Shown: positions 33,369 to 42,474 of the stretch, in pieces
Layout: every line of letters begins with the position of its first letter
Position numbering within the stretch: the first letter of the stretch is position 1
Assembly (NCBI RefSeq): GCF_016117655.1
Contig: NZ_CP064936.1
Location: 1,798,001-1,862,000 of the forward strand
Source of the DNA: Treponema peruense
GTDB taxonomy: Bacteria; Spirochaetota; Spirochaetia; Treponematales; Treponemataceae
Length of the DNA stretch: 64,000 nt
Reading direction: 5' to 3'
Program-made: the position numbers and the translations under genes
Notes under the pieces: model-generated
What the model was told of the DNA's origin: nothing
The model's database searches: none
Seen by the model: the letters and a program-made list of their open reading frames with translations, nothing else

Positions 33369-34286
33369 TCAGTTACTGAGAGGCTGTGTCTCAATAGCGA
33401 TTTTCATGTATTTGTCCATTGATTCCTGGTTCCAGCCGATTGCCTTCATTGCTGCCTTGAGTGCATCTACGGCTACTTTGTTTCCGTCAAGTACAGAAGG
33501 TGTACAGGTGTCTGAAGCATCGGGCGGTGTTACAAAGTCGTGGCCTTCTTCGAGGTTTACAATCACAACGTTGGGGTTTGAAAGGCATCCTGAATAAGCT
33601 GTAGGCCAGTCCATAACACCGCAGTCAACATCACCCATTGCAACTTTCATTATTACTTCGGTACATGTGTCGGGGTAAGGAAGAATTACAGGTTCCGGTA
33701 CCTGGTTGATGTAAGCCGGCCAGTTTGTGTTAATCTGAGTTGTAAACTTGAGTCCCTTGAACTGCTCGAGTTTTGTGTATGAAGCATAGGGGCTGTCCTT
33801 TTTTACGACGATTACGTTAAAGCGGTTGTAGTAAGGATCAATGTAATCAAGGAACTTGTCGCGCTCTTCTGAATAAATGCTTCCTGATTCTACAAGATCA
33901 TAGTCACCGGCCTTGAGTCCCATCCAGATTGATGCCCAGTCGTTTTTGTGTACTTCGAGTTCGAGTCCCATTTCATCTGCAAGCAGCTGTGAGAAGATTA
34001 TGTCAAATCCGAATGTATAGTCAGGTGAACCGTAAATTTGTGCAGCGGTATATTCAGGATGACCCGGAACAGTTTTTGAAGGCTGTGTCCAGTTGAACGG
34101 AGCATAGGCACATTCGATTCCTACACGAAGCTTTCCTTTTACTGCCTTTGCAAATTCTGCATATTCGGGTTTTCCGGTATAGACGAATTCAGGTTCGGCT
34201 TTTTTCTTGCTGCATCCGGTAAACATTCCGCCCAATGCTGCAACTGCTGCAAAAACTGCGGCTGCCCTTAAAATAGATTTTTTCAT
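33369..34286 (-). CDS. Polar amino-acid ABC transporter, substrate-binding lipoprotein
   Basis: The N-terminus AALGGMFTGCSKKK is a lipobox with Cys ~25. The mature part is a type-2 periplasmic-binding protein of the SBP_bac_3 family (KLRVGIECAYAPFNW, FGFDIIFSQLLADEMGL, WMGLKAGDYDLV, GVMDWPTAY). The usual Arg/Asp pair for alpha-amino acids is not clear, so the ligand is unknown; an opine or imino acid would fit the neighbouring dehydrogenase. GGAGG precedes the ATG. Its leader carries a terminator hairpin just after a strong promoter. Confidence 0.9.
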   Translation of the reverse strand: MKKSILRAAAVFAAVAALGGMFTGCSKKKAEPEFVYTGKPEYAEFAKAVKGKLRVGIECAYAPFNWTQPSKTVPGHPEYTAAQIYGSPDYTFGFDIIFSQLLADEMGLELEVHKNDWASIWMGLKAGDYDLVESGSIYSEERDKFLDYIDPYYNRFNVIVVKKDSPYASYTKLEQFKGLKFTTQINTNWPAYINQVPEPVILPYPDTCTEVIMKVAMGDVDCGVMDWPTAYSGCLSNPNVVIVNLEEGHDFVTPPDASDTCTPSVLDGNKVAVDALKAAMKAIGWNQESMDKYMKIAIETQPLSN

Positions 34287-34306
34287 AGGTTCCTCCAGGT
34301 TGAATT

Positions 34307-34397
34307 AAAAAAAAAAGACGCAGAACCTTTCCTGAACCGAAAAGATTCTGCGTCTTCGCAATGAGAAACTTATACCCTTTTTATGCCTTAATGTCAA
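34307..34397 (-). promoter_or_regulatory. Strong promoter and terminator hairpin in the ABC-transporter leader
   Basis: TTGACA (34397-34392), 17-nt spacer, TATAAG (34374-34369). The RNA starts near UCUCAUUGCGAAGACG; AAGACGCAGAA (34356-34346) pairs with TTCTGCGTC (34325-34317), followed by ten U's (34316-34307), then GGAGG and ATG. Its 5' words match the AraC leader. Confidence 0.75.
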
Positions 34398-34523
34398 TAA
34401 AATAGAACATATATCTTTTTCTGACTTCCGTTTTTTACAAATCGGCGGAACAGCGGCAGATGCGGAACTGAAGACGAGAAACAGCGCGCACGGAACAGAC
34501 ACAAAAAGCAGGGTTCTGTTCTA

Positions 34524-34552
34524 TTGTAAAAAATGCAATATATATGTAGAAT
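34524..34552 (+). promoter_or_regulatory. Promoter of the CapA-like gene (leaderless)
   Basis: TTGTAA (34524-34529), 17-nt spacer, TAGAAT (34547-34552), then eight bases to GTG 34561; no ribosome-binding site. Confidence 0.7.
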
Positions 34553-34560
34553 ATAATGCA

Positions 34561-35784
34561 GTGAACGTATTTTACCAATTTTTAACATTCAGAAAAAATG
34601 CAACATTTGCCACCTTTGCCGCTGTCTGTGCCCTTCTGTTTTCATGCGCCTCTTCCCCAGACAAACAGAAAACGGCAGATTCTGTTCCCGAAGGACTTAC
34701 GGTTCTGCAGGCGGCAGGTGAACAGGAAGTGCAAACTCTTACACTTGCCTTTGCCGGTGACATAATGGCACACAAGCATAATGTTCGCGGAAACTTCAGT
34801 GAAATTTACAAAGACATTGAGCCTCTGCTAAAAAAAAGCGATCTTGCATTTGTAAATCTTGAAACTACTGTTGACGATTCAAAGGAATATTCGAGCTACC
34901 CGAATTTTAATGTAAAGCACGCCTACCCCGACGCGGCAATTTCTGCGGGGTTCAATGTATTCAGCCTTGCAAACAACCACACGAATGATTACGGGCTTGA
35001 CGGAATGCGTGCCACAAAAAAATACTTTGAAAAACAAAGCGCCCTGTACGCAGACTCTGAACGCAAAGTTTATTCGGCCGGAATAAAAGATTCAAAGAAC
35101 GCACCTCTTACATTCGCGCTCATTGACGCGGCAGGCTGGAAAGTCCTTTACTGTGCTGTGACGGAAGTTCTAAACAGAAACGATTTTTCTTCTTACATAG
35201 ATTATGTAAGGCCTTCTGAAAAACAGCGCAGATTGTTTCTTGAAGAACTCAAAATGCTGCGGCAGAAAAATGAATGCGACCTTTTTGTTTTAAGCCTTCA
35301 CACTGCCGAAGAAGAATATGTTCCTGGAGTTTCGGACATGCAGAAAAAATTCTATACAGACATACTTAACGCCGGTGTAGATATAATAAATGCAAACCAT
35401 CCGCATATTGCAAAAGAATGGAATGTATATGCAGATGAAAACGGAACGGCAAGAAAAATTGTTTTCTTTTCGCAGGGAAACACAATCAGCGGCCAGAGAC
35501 GGGAGCCTGACTTCAGCAACCCTTCCTGCAGCAGGGATTATACAGGCGATGCATTTATAACAAATGTTGTGGTTTCAAAAGATTCGCGCGGAATTGTAAT
35601 TGAACAGGTGGATCCGGTTCTTATTACGACATACATTACACCTTCATGGCACTTTGTAATAAAAGTTCTTGACGATGAATTTATTGAAGAGCTTAAACTT
35701 AAAAAACAAAAAACATGGGCGAACTATCTTGGAGAAAGAAAAAAACTAATGGAAAAAATTAAAGGAAATATTATATGGCAATAA
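34561..35784 (+). CDS. CapA-family metallophosphatase-fold lipoprotein
   Basis: The GTG-started protein has a lipobox (CALLFSCASS) and the CapA fold: LAFAGDIMAHKHN, FVNLETTVD, FSLANNHTNDYG and LSLHTAEEEY, NANHPHIAKEW, the metal-ligand His residues of calcineurin-like domains. CapA/PgsA proteins take part in poly-gamma-glutamate or capsule anchoring, but many homologues have no such locus and the substrate here is unknown. It overlaps the hrpA start by 10 nt, so the two are co-transcribed. Confidence 0.88.
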   Translation: MNVFYQFLTFRKNATFATFAAVCALLFSCASSPDKQKTADSVPEGLTVLQAAGEQEVQTLTLAFAGDIMAHKHNVRGNFSEIYKDIEPLLKKSDLAFVNLETTVDDSKEYSSYPNFNVKHAYPDAAISAGFNVFSLANNHTNDYGLDGMRATKKYFEKQSALYADSERKVYSAGIKDSKNAPLTFALIDAAGWKVLYCAVTEVLNRNDFSSYIDYVRPSEKQRRLFLEELKMLRQKNECDLFVLSLHTAEEEYVPGVSDMQKKFYTDILNAGVDIINANHPHIAKEWNVYADENGTARKIVFFSQGNTISGQRREPDFSNPSCSRDYTGDAFITNVVVSKDSRGIVIEQVDPVLITTYITPSWHFVIKVLDDEFIEELKLKKQKTWANYLGERKKLMEKIKGNIIWQ

Positions 35785-38372
35785 ACTACAAAAATCTGCC
35801 GGTGTACGCGCAGAAACAGAAAATTCTTGACACACTCAAAACAAATCAGGTTATAGTTGTTCAAAGCCCTACAGGAAGCGGAAAAACCACACAGCTTCCG
35901 GTTATTCTTCATGAAGCGGGTTACTCACAAAACGGAATGATTGCCGTAACCCAGCCAAGAAGAATTGCGGCCCTGAGCGTAAGCGAATTCATTGCAAAGC
36001 AGCTCAAGACAAAATTCCCGGGCCTTGTCGGATACAAAATGCGTTTCGAAGACAAGACAGATGCAACGACAAAAATCAAAATCATGACAGACGGAATTCT
36101 TCTTCAGGAAATGAAACTGGACCCGTGGATGAGTAAGTATTCTGTCATTATGGTTGACGAAGCACACGAACGCAGCCTTAACATTGATTTTGTTTTGGGA
36201 CTTCTAAAAAGAATTCTTGCAGTCAGAAAAGATTTCAAGGTAATTGTCAGTTCGGCAACGATGAACGCAGAATCTTTCAGCGAATATTTTGGCGGCTGTC
36301 CGATTGTTACAATAGAGACGCAGGTCTTTCCGGTCACGATGGTTTATGACCCGCCGGCTGTACACGCGTCTACTGCAAGTGATGTTGCATGTGAAGCCCT
36401 TCTTGCAAAAATTGAGCAGACGATTGACCGCGTTCTTGACAACAAGGACAACGGTGACATACTCGTATTCCTTCCGGGAGAAAAAATTATCAAGGACTGT
36501 ATGCAGCGGCTTTCAAACGCACAGTTCAGAAACAGAATTCATATTGTTCCGCTTTACGGAAGGCTTCCCAAAGAAGAACAGGAAAAAGTTTTTGACAGCG
36601 CACCTTTTGGAAAAAAGAAAGTTGTTCTGAGCACAAACATTGCAGAAACTTCGGTCACAATAAACGGCATCACGACAGTAATTGACTCGGGTCTTGCAAA
36701 ACTCAATTTCTACAGTCCCAAAACATTTACGTCAAGCCTTATAGAAACACCGGTAAGCAAAGCCAGCTGCAACCAGCGTCGCGGAAGAGCCGGAAGGACG
36801 TGCGAAGGAACATGTTACAGGCTTTACCCCAGAAAAGATTTTGACACAAGACAAAACTACACGACAGAAGAAATATACCGCACAGACTTAAGCGAAGTTG
36901 TTTTGAGAATGTCAGAACTCGGAATAACTGACTTTGAAAAATTTGACTTTATTTCACCTCCGGCACACGAAGGACTTGTAGGAGCAGTAAACACGCTTAC
37001 AATGCTTAAAGCAATAGAAAGCGACGGTTCACTAAGCAAAATAGGAAAGCTCATGGTAGAGTTCCCGCTCGAACCAAGAGTCAGCAGAATTATTGTAGAA
37101 AGCATTATGCGCTACCCCGACATTCTGGAAGAGTCACTTATCGCTGCTTCATTTTTAAGCGCGCAGTCACCGTTTGCACTTCCTGTAGGAGAAGAAATGG
37201 ATGCACGCAGGGCACACCACGAGTTCAGGGACATACAGGGCGACTTTGTAACATACGTGAAACTGTTCCGCACATACATGTCAATGAACAACAAAGAACG
37301 ATTCTGCAAAAACAATTACCTTGACGAACGCGTAATGGCCGAGATTCTAAACATAAAAACCCAGCTTGAACAGATTGTTTCAGAACGCCTGCAGCTGCCG
37401 ATAACAGGAGGCGGCAGCATGGACAATTACCTGTGCTGCATTGCGTCAGGAATGATTCAGTTTGTGTGCGTAAGGGAAGGACGCGAAAATTACAGAAGTC
37501 TTACAGCAGACCATATTTCAATCCACCCCGGTTCTTCTATGTTCAGAACGAATCCTCTTTACATTGTAGCAGGTGAAATTGTCAAAACAAGCAGAATGTT
37601 TGCAATGAGTGTTTCACCGCTTACAAAAAATCTTCTTGCTCAGATTGATCCGAATCTTGAACAGAGCCTCCTTAAAGTGCGCGGAAAGTCAGGAAGAAGC
37701 CTTACCGGAAACCTTGAATATTCAGGAAAGAATTTCAGGGATGCAAAAGAAAAGGTCGGCCGCAGTGACTCGCGTCTTGCAAAGAAAGAAAAATCAAAGT
37801 CAAAATCAGAAGATGAAGTTTCATTCGGCGGAATGGATTTCAGAATCCAGAAACAGAAGGGCAAAAAAACTGTACAGCTTCCGTTCACCCAGCTTAAAGC
37901 TGCAGTTGCGGCAGAACACAATGAAAGTATTCTTGCGAACATCGGCGCAATGAAAGGTTCAATTGTCATGGAAAAAGGCTACAGGCTTTTGTCCGGCGAA
38001 AAACTGGAACTCATTATAAAAGCCGTCAAAACGCTCAACCTTATGCCTCTTGCAGAAGACAAGTGGCAGCGCAAAATGAATATAAACATAAACGAGCCTG
38101 ACGGACTTGAAACTCTGGTCGGAATGTCGTCATGTATAATGCGCGTAACGGTTGCAAAAAATTCCACAAAAGAATACGGCTTTATCTGTCTATTTACAGA
38201 CGGCAACGGAACATACTGGTTCAAGGTTTCACGCGGTTTTACAACTGCGCTTAACGAAAATCTTTCATCACTTGAAAAACTCATTGATGACTGCAAAGAC
38301 TCAAATCTCAGTTCAGCGCAGAAAGAAAAGATAAATATAATTTACCGCGTGCTTAACGGCATGTACGAATAG
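35775..38372 (+). CDS. hrpA: DEAH-box ATP-dependent RNA helicase HrpA-like
   Basis: All core motifs occur in order: SPTGSGKTTQLP (I), QPRRIAAL (Ia), VDEAHERSLN (II), SSATMNAE (III), STNIAETSVTINGI (V), QRRGRAGRTCEGTCYRLY (VI), then the winged-helix/ratchet/OB region. At 865 residues it is shorter than E. coli HrpA (1300) but like HrpB or spirochaete forms. The C-terminal ~200 residues contain a Lys/Ser-rich linker (KEKSKSKSEDE) and a less conserved domain. HrpA rescues stalled ribosomes in E. coli. The ATG lies within the end of the CapA-like gene, after AAAGGAAA. Confidence 0.9.
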   Translation: MAINYKNLPVYAQKQKILDTLKTNQVIVVQSPTGSGKTTQLPVILHEAGYSQNGMIAVTQPRRIAALSVSEFIAKQLKTKFPGLVGYKMRFEDKTDATTKIKIMTDGILLQEMKLDPWMSKYSVIMVDEAHERSLNIDFVLGLLKRILAVRKDFKVIVSSATMNAESFSEYFGGCPIVTIETQVFPVTMVYDPPAVHASTASDVACEALLAKIEQTIDRVLDNKDNGDILVFLPGEKIIKDCMQRLSNAQFRNRIHIVPLYGRLPKEEQEKVFDSAPFGKKKVVLSTNIAETSVTINGITTVIDSGLAKLNFYSPKTFTSSLIETPVSKASCNQRRGRAGRTCEGTCYRLYPRKDFDTRQNYTTEEIYRTDLSEVVLRMSELGITDFEKFDFISPPAHEGLVGAVNTLTMLKAIESDGSLSKIGKLMVEFPLEPRVSRIIVESIMRYPDILEESLIAASFLSAQSPFALPVGEEMDARRAHHEFRDIQGDFVTYVKLFRTYMSMNNKERFCKNNYLDERVMAEILNIKTQLEQIVSERLQLPITGGGSMDNYLCCIASGMIQFVCVREGRENYRSLTADHISIHPGSSMFRTNPLYIVAGEIVKTSRMFAMSVSPLTKNLLAQIDPNLEQSLLKVRGKSGRSLTGNLEYSGKNFRDAKEKVGRSDSRLAKKEKSKSKSEDEVSFGGMDFRIQKQKGKKTVQLPFTQLKAAVAAEHNESILANIGAMKGSIVMEKGYRLLSGEKLELIIKAVKTLNLMPLAEDKWQRKMNININEPDGLETLVGMSSCIMRVTVAKNSTKEYGFICLFTDGNGTYWFKVSRGFTTALNENLSSLEKLIDDCKDSNLSSAQKEKINIIYRVLNGMYE

Positions 38373-38376
38373 ACAT

Positions 38377-40212
38377 TTACTTTGCTGCTTCAGAAACAGA
38401 AGCAGAAACTGTTTCTGTTTCTGAAGCCTGTTCAACTACACTCCCAGATTCAACTGCAGCAGAAGTTTCAGATTCAGAGGCAACATTGTCTACAGAAACA
38501 GAATTGTCTGCGGACACATCATTATCTGCGGGCGCTGTTTCTTTTTCTGTAGCGGGAGCGGCATTCACATCAGATGATGTTTTGCTTCTGGCAGAAATAT
38601 TTTCATCAGCATGGGACACTGCGTCTACAGGTTTGGAAGCAGACTGTTCCAGAATGCGTTTTGCTTTTTTTGCATTTGCATTTTTCTTTTTTACACCAAA
38701 CTGGTAAGTCTTTTTATTTTCTGCAGAAGGCTCTTCCTTTTCTTCTGCATCGGCTGCAATAAGTTCTACAGAAGCACGGTTGCCTTCATACCTTCCCTTT
38801 GCCCAGATATCAAGCCCAGTTCCCTGTGTTGCAACATCTTCGCTTGCAATGTATTCGGAACAAATTTCTTCGAATTCAGGACGACCGTATTTTGCAAATT
38901 CTTTTCCCAAAGCATAGCGCAGTTTTTTTGTAACATCGCTTTTGAGGCTTTCGCGCGCAAGTTCAATTACAGCATCTGTTCCAGCATGATTGAATTCCAA
39001 TAGATTTGCAGCAACGGTTACCTTTGTTGTGTCACCGATTTTTTTATCCTTAAGAACTTCAACAAGATATTCATTTCCCTCTTTTGTGTTCAACCGTGCA
39101 ATTTCTTTGTAGCATTTGTCCTTGACTGCCTTCTGTTCATTTTTGTCGCGGCAGCGGTAAATAAGATAAGGAACAGCTTCTTTCATATCTCTTTTTCCGG
39201 CAGACTCAACGGCTTCGAGGCGTACTTTGTACTGTGAGTCGCGCAGAGCCTGCATGACAAGTGCGTCGGCTTTTGAATCATGAAAATAAGACATTCCCTT
39301 AAGAACATAAACCCTGAAGTTGGGGTCATCAGATTCGAATAGATCAAGAAGAATATCTTCGGACTCACTCTTTTCCATTGCACCGATTGCTTCGGCCGCA
39401 TACATTCTCACAAAAGAGTTTTCATCTTCGTCCTGCGCAATTTCTGAAAGTTTATCCCAGGTTTCTACAGCCTTGATTTTTCCAAGAACACGCATGAGGG
39501 ACTGCCTTTGTGCTACAGTCAGATCATCGCGGTCAATGTATGAAGAAAGAAACAAAGCCTCTTCCCTTCCGCCAAGATCTCCGAGTGCAGAAAGTGCTCC
39601 GTTAAAATACCTTTCCTCTTCTTTGTCCACAAGGTCAACCAAACCCGGAACAGCTTCTATACAACCGGCAGCGGCAACATATTTAAAGCATGCATCCACA
39701 GTATCTTTTTTTTCATCATAGGGGTCGTTGATTACTGCAACAGCATAGTCAGCAAGACACGGATCCTTTAGCTTTGTAAAATAAGCAAGAATCTTGTTTC
39801 TTATTGAAGGACTTTTTGTAGACTGAAACAAATCATAAATCGGATCAACAAACCTTAAGTCATCATTTTTTGTAAGTTCGTCCAAAAGTGTTGCAATATC
39901 TTCTTCAAGACCGTACCTGAATGTATCGCTGCATTCCTTTACATAAGAGTCACTCTCATCTGCCTGGGCCAAAAATGATTCTGACTTTACAGAAGGACGC
40001 TTTGGTTCAGGGTATATTTTTTCTATCTTGTACTTGAATTCCGCATCTTCTTTCTTCGGCTGAACAGTCTGTTCTGTCACATCAGAAGCTGTTCTTTCAA
40101 TCTGTTCAAAAGAAGAATCTACTGTCTGTTCTGAAGGTGTCGCAGGAAGTTCCTGCGCATACACGTGCACTGCGGAAACAACAAAAATCAAAATAAAAAA
40201 AATATTTTTCAT
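38377..40212 (-). CDS. Exported HEAT-repeat protein
   Basis: A signal peptide (FILIFVVSAVHVYAQ) precedes ~400 residues of HEAT/PBS-lyase-type repeats (for example FVRMYAAEAIGAMEKSESEDILLDLF-type units, DPNFRVYVLKGMSYF, YKVRLEAVESAGKR), then a basic patch and ~90 residues of Ala/Ser/Glu/Val low-complexity tail. HEAT repeats are scaffolds; partner unknown. It follows tgt by 5 nt and is probably co-transcribed. Such proteins are common in Treponema envelopes. Confidence 0.85.
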   Translation of the reverse strand: MKNIFFILIFVVSAVHVYAQELPATPSEQTVDSSFEQIERTASDVTEQTVQPKKEDAEFKYKIEKIYPEPKRPSVKSESFLAQADESDSYVKECSDTFRYGLEEDIATLLDELTKNDDLRFVDPIYDLFQSTKSPSIRNKILAYFTKLKDPCLADYAVAVINDPYDEKKDTVDACFKYVAAAGCIEAVPGLVDLVDKEEERYFNGALSALGDLGGREEALFLSSYIDRDDLTVAQRQSLMRVLGKIKAVETWDKLSEIAQDEDENSFVRMYAAEAIGAMEKSESEDILLDLFESDDPNFRVYVLKGMSYFHDSKADALVMQALRDSQYKVRLEAVESAGKRDMKEAVPYLIYRCRDKNEQKAVKDKCYKEIARLNTKEGNEYLVEVLKDKKIGDTTKVTVAANLLEFNHAGTDAVIELARESLKSDVTKKLRYALGKEFAKYGRPEFEEICSEYIASEDVATQGTGLDIWAKGRYEGNRASVELIAADAEEKEEPSAENKKTYQFGVKKKNANAKKAKRILEQSASKPVDAVSHADENISARSKTSSDVNAAPATEKETAPADNDVSADNSVSVDNVASESETSAAVESGSVVEQASETETVSASVSEAAK

Positions 40213-40217
40213 AGGCG

Positions 40218-41354
40218 TTAAATATTTCCTGAATGGAATTTTTCAAGGAAAGACTTTCTGTATTCCTCAAACCTGTCATTGTTTATTGCATCCCTTATTT
40301 CAAGCATCATATTGCGAAGGAAATAAAGGTTGTGATAGCTTGCCAGCATAGAAGAAAGAATTTCCTGCTCGCGGAAAATATGTCTCAGGTAAGCGCGCGA
40401 ATATGTTCTGCAGACCTTGCAGTTGCATTCAGGATCGAGCGGACCAAAATCCCTTTCAAAGCGTTTCTGTTTTATAGAAACCATTCCGTGCCTTGAAAAA
40501 TAAAGTCCGTGCCGCGCAATTCTTGTAGGCTGAACACAGTCAAACATATCAATTCCGTCGGCAACAGCTTCAAGAATATATTCAGGCGTTCCTATTCCCA
40601 TGACATATCTTGGCTTTGAACGCGTTACAAACTGAACAGTGTGACGCAGTTTTTCTGCAAAAACATCTGCCGGTTCCCCTACACTCAGGCCTCCGATAGC
40701 AAGACCGGGAGTATCCAGTGCGCTCACAAATTCTGCACTTTCTTTGCGAAGGTCATCAAAAAAATTTCCCTGAACAATAGGAAAAAGAATTCCTTTATAT
40801 CCTTTTTCACGCTGAATCTTCCATTCATTTATTGCACGCAGGGCCCAGTCAGATGTAATTTTAAGCGCACGTTCTGCTTCTGCACGGTCCACGCCGAATC
40901 CTGTACAGACATCGAGCTGCATCTGGATATCGCTGTTCAAAAGCGCCTGTGTCTGAACAACATTTTCGGGAGTAAAAAAATGCTTGCTGCCGTCAATGTC
41001 GCTTCTGAATTCAATTCCGCCAGAACGTATTTTTCTTAGATTGGAAAGAGAAAAAACCTGGAAGCCGCCCGAGTCTGTCAAAAAATTTTTATTCCATTTT
41101 GTAAACCCGTGAAGTCCGCCTGCCTCATTTACAATATCTGCACCGGGTCTCAGGTACATATGGTAAGTGTTTGCAAGAATAATTTCAAAACCAATTTCGT
41201 CAAGGTCATCCTTTGAAACTGCCTTGACAGTTCCCTTTGTTCCGACAGGCATAAAGACAGGAGTCTGAACATCACCGTGAGCAAGATGAATAACACCTGT
41301 TCTTGCAAGTGAACCGGAACATTCGTGATGAACTTCAAAAAAATTTTCTATCAT
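40218..41354 (-). CDS. tgt: tRNA-guanine transglycosylase
   Basis: It exchanges guanine 34 of tRNA-Asp/Asn/His/Tyr for a queuine precursor. Seen are LTDSGGFQVFSL (catalytic Asp), IGGLSVGEP, MFDCVQPTRIARHG (nucleophile Asp) and the zinc site CNCKVCRTYSRAYLRH...H. The base-binding stretch reads QLDVCTGFG rather than the usual FDECTPYP: the Asp and Cys are kept, but the Glu and Pro-Tyr-Pro are not, which may matter for preQ1 versus queuine use. ATG 41354 (MIENFFEVHH) is preferred. The promoter TTGTTT-17-TATAAT (41402-41374) lies upstream. Confidence 0.93.
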   Translation of the reverse strand: MIENFFEVHHECSGSLARTGVIHLAHGDVQTPVFMPVGTKGTVKAVSKDDLDEIGFEIILANTYHMYLRPGADIVNEAGGLHGFTKWNKNFLTDSGGFQVFSLSNLRKIRSGGIEFRSDIDGSKHFFTPENVVQTQALLNSDIQMQLDVCTGFGVDRAEAERALKITSDWALRAINEWKIQREKGYKGILFPIVQGNFFDDLRKESAEFVSALDTPGLAIGGLSVGEPADVFAEKLRHTVQFVTRSKPRYVMGIGTPEYILEAVADGIDMFDCVQPTRIARHGLYFSRHGMVSIKQKRFERDFGPLDPECNCKVCRTYSRAYLRHIFREQEILSSMLASYHNLYFLRNMMLEIRDAINNDRFEEYRKSFLEKFHSGNI

Positions 41355-41373
41355 AAAAACATCCACAAAAAAA

Positions 41374-41402
41374 ATTATAAATCAAATCAACAAAAAAAAC
41401 AA
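41374..41402 (-). promoter_or_regulatory. Promoter of tgt-HEAT operon
   Basis: TTGTTT (41402-41397), 17-nt spacer, TATAAT (41379-41374). A short leader of ~12-15 nt follows. Confidence 0.65.
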
Positions 41403-41403
41403 A

Positions 41404-42474
41404 TTAAGTTTTTGCATACTTAAGAAGAACGCAGCTTATAAAAATAAACATAATGACAGGAAACCATGAACCAAAAATTGGCGGAACAGCCTGAAACTTT
41501 GCCATAAGCATGGTAACCATTTGCGTTACATAAAAAAGAACAACAGCAGTAATACTAAGGGCAAGACTAATCAGAAGAACATTTTTTCTGGTTTTTCCGC
41601 TGAGCCCGACTGCAAGGAAAACAACAATAAAAACAACAAACGGAAAAGAATATTTTTTGTAATATTCTGACTTTGCCTCTGCACTCGGAAGGCCTGCACG
41701 TTCCAAGTGTTCAATATAGGCACGTGCCTCGCGGGTATTTACTTCTTCTACAGAAACCGTATTGTTTCTGAAAGTTTCGGGCGGTTCCGTGAGCAAAAGA
41801 AGATGTTCGGCCCTGAGCGGAACAACAGACACTTCTTCGCCCGAAAGTGCATATTCAACAGCACCGTTCAGCTTCCATTTATTATTCAACCATTCTGCAT
41901 TGTCTGCATAAATTACAGACTCAAAAGTTTTGTCTTCTGTCCTGAACAAAATGTAAACCGAATACAGTTTCTGCAGTTTGTTGTCAAAATAATCAGCCTT
42001 ATAAACAACACGCCCTTCACAGGCCATTATTACAATCTTGTCATTGTTCAAAGATTTTTCCTTGTGAAGAACCTGCTGCTGAATCTGCTGTTTTTTTGCA
42101 TAAGTCGGAACAACAATATTGTCTTCAAAGAAAAAAAGTCCGAAGCTCATAAAAACTGCAACCAGAAGAAGAGGTGCAGTAAATTTAAACAAAGAAATTC
42201 CTGAAGCAAAAATTGCAAGTAGTTCATTCTTTGCATAAAAATCACTCAGCATATAAGCCGTGGCAAAAAGCATTGCAATAGGAACAGAAAACCATATTGT
42301 TTTTGGAATATACAAAAGCATTATTTCTGCAACCTGCTGCGACGTAACATTTTTGGAAATATAATTCCAAAGATTCATAAACAAATCTGTAAGAGAAAGA
42401 ATAAGAATAAAAAATAAAAGAGCACCAAGAAAAATTCCGAAAAATCTCTTGAGCATGTATCCGACAATTTTCAT
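41404..42474 (-). CDS. lptG: LptG-like permease (YjgP/YjgQ family)
   Basis: The protein has two N-terminal membrane helices (FLGALLFFILILSLTDLF, ...), a periplasmic beta-jellyroll domain (~residues 110-250), and three or so C-terminal helices (FPFVVFIVVFLAVGLSG). With LptF it forms the LptB2FG exporter of lipopolysaccharide; in Treponema, which lack LPS, related lipooligosaccharide or other lipid could be the cargo. The start ATG 42474 overlaps the LptF stop (ATGA), favouring it over the longer ORF. Confidence 0.85.
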   Translation of the reverse strand: MKIVGYMLKRFFGIFLGALLFFILILSLTDLFMNLWNYISKNVTSQQVAEIMLLYIPKTIWFSVPIAMLFATAYMLSDFYAKNELLAIFASGISLFKFTAPLLLVAVFMSFGLFFFEDNIVVPTYAKKQQIQQQVLHKEKSLNNDKIVIMACEGRVVYKADYFDNKLQKLYSVYILFRTEDKTFESVIYADNAEWLNNKWKLNGAVEYALSGEEVSVVPLRAEHLLLLTEPPETFRNNTVSVEEVNTREARAYIEHLERAGLPSAEAKSEYYKKYSFPFVVFIVVFLAVGLSGKTRKNVLLISLALSITAVVLFYVTQMVTMLMAKFQAVPPIFGSWFPVIMFIFISCVLLKYAKT

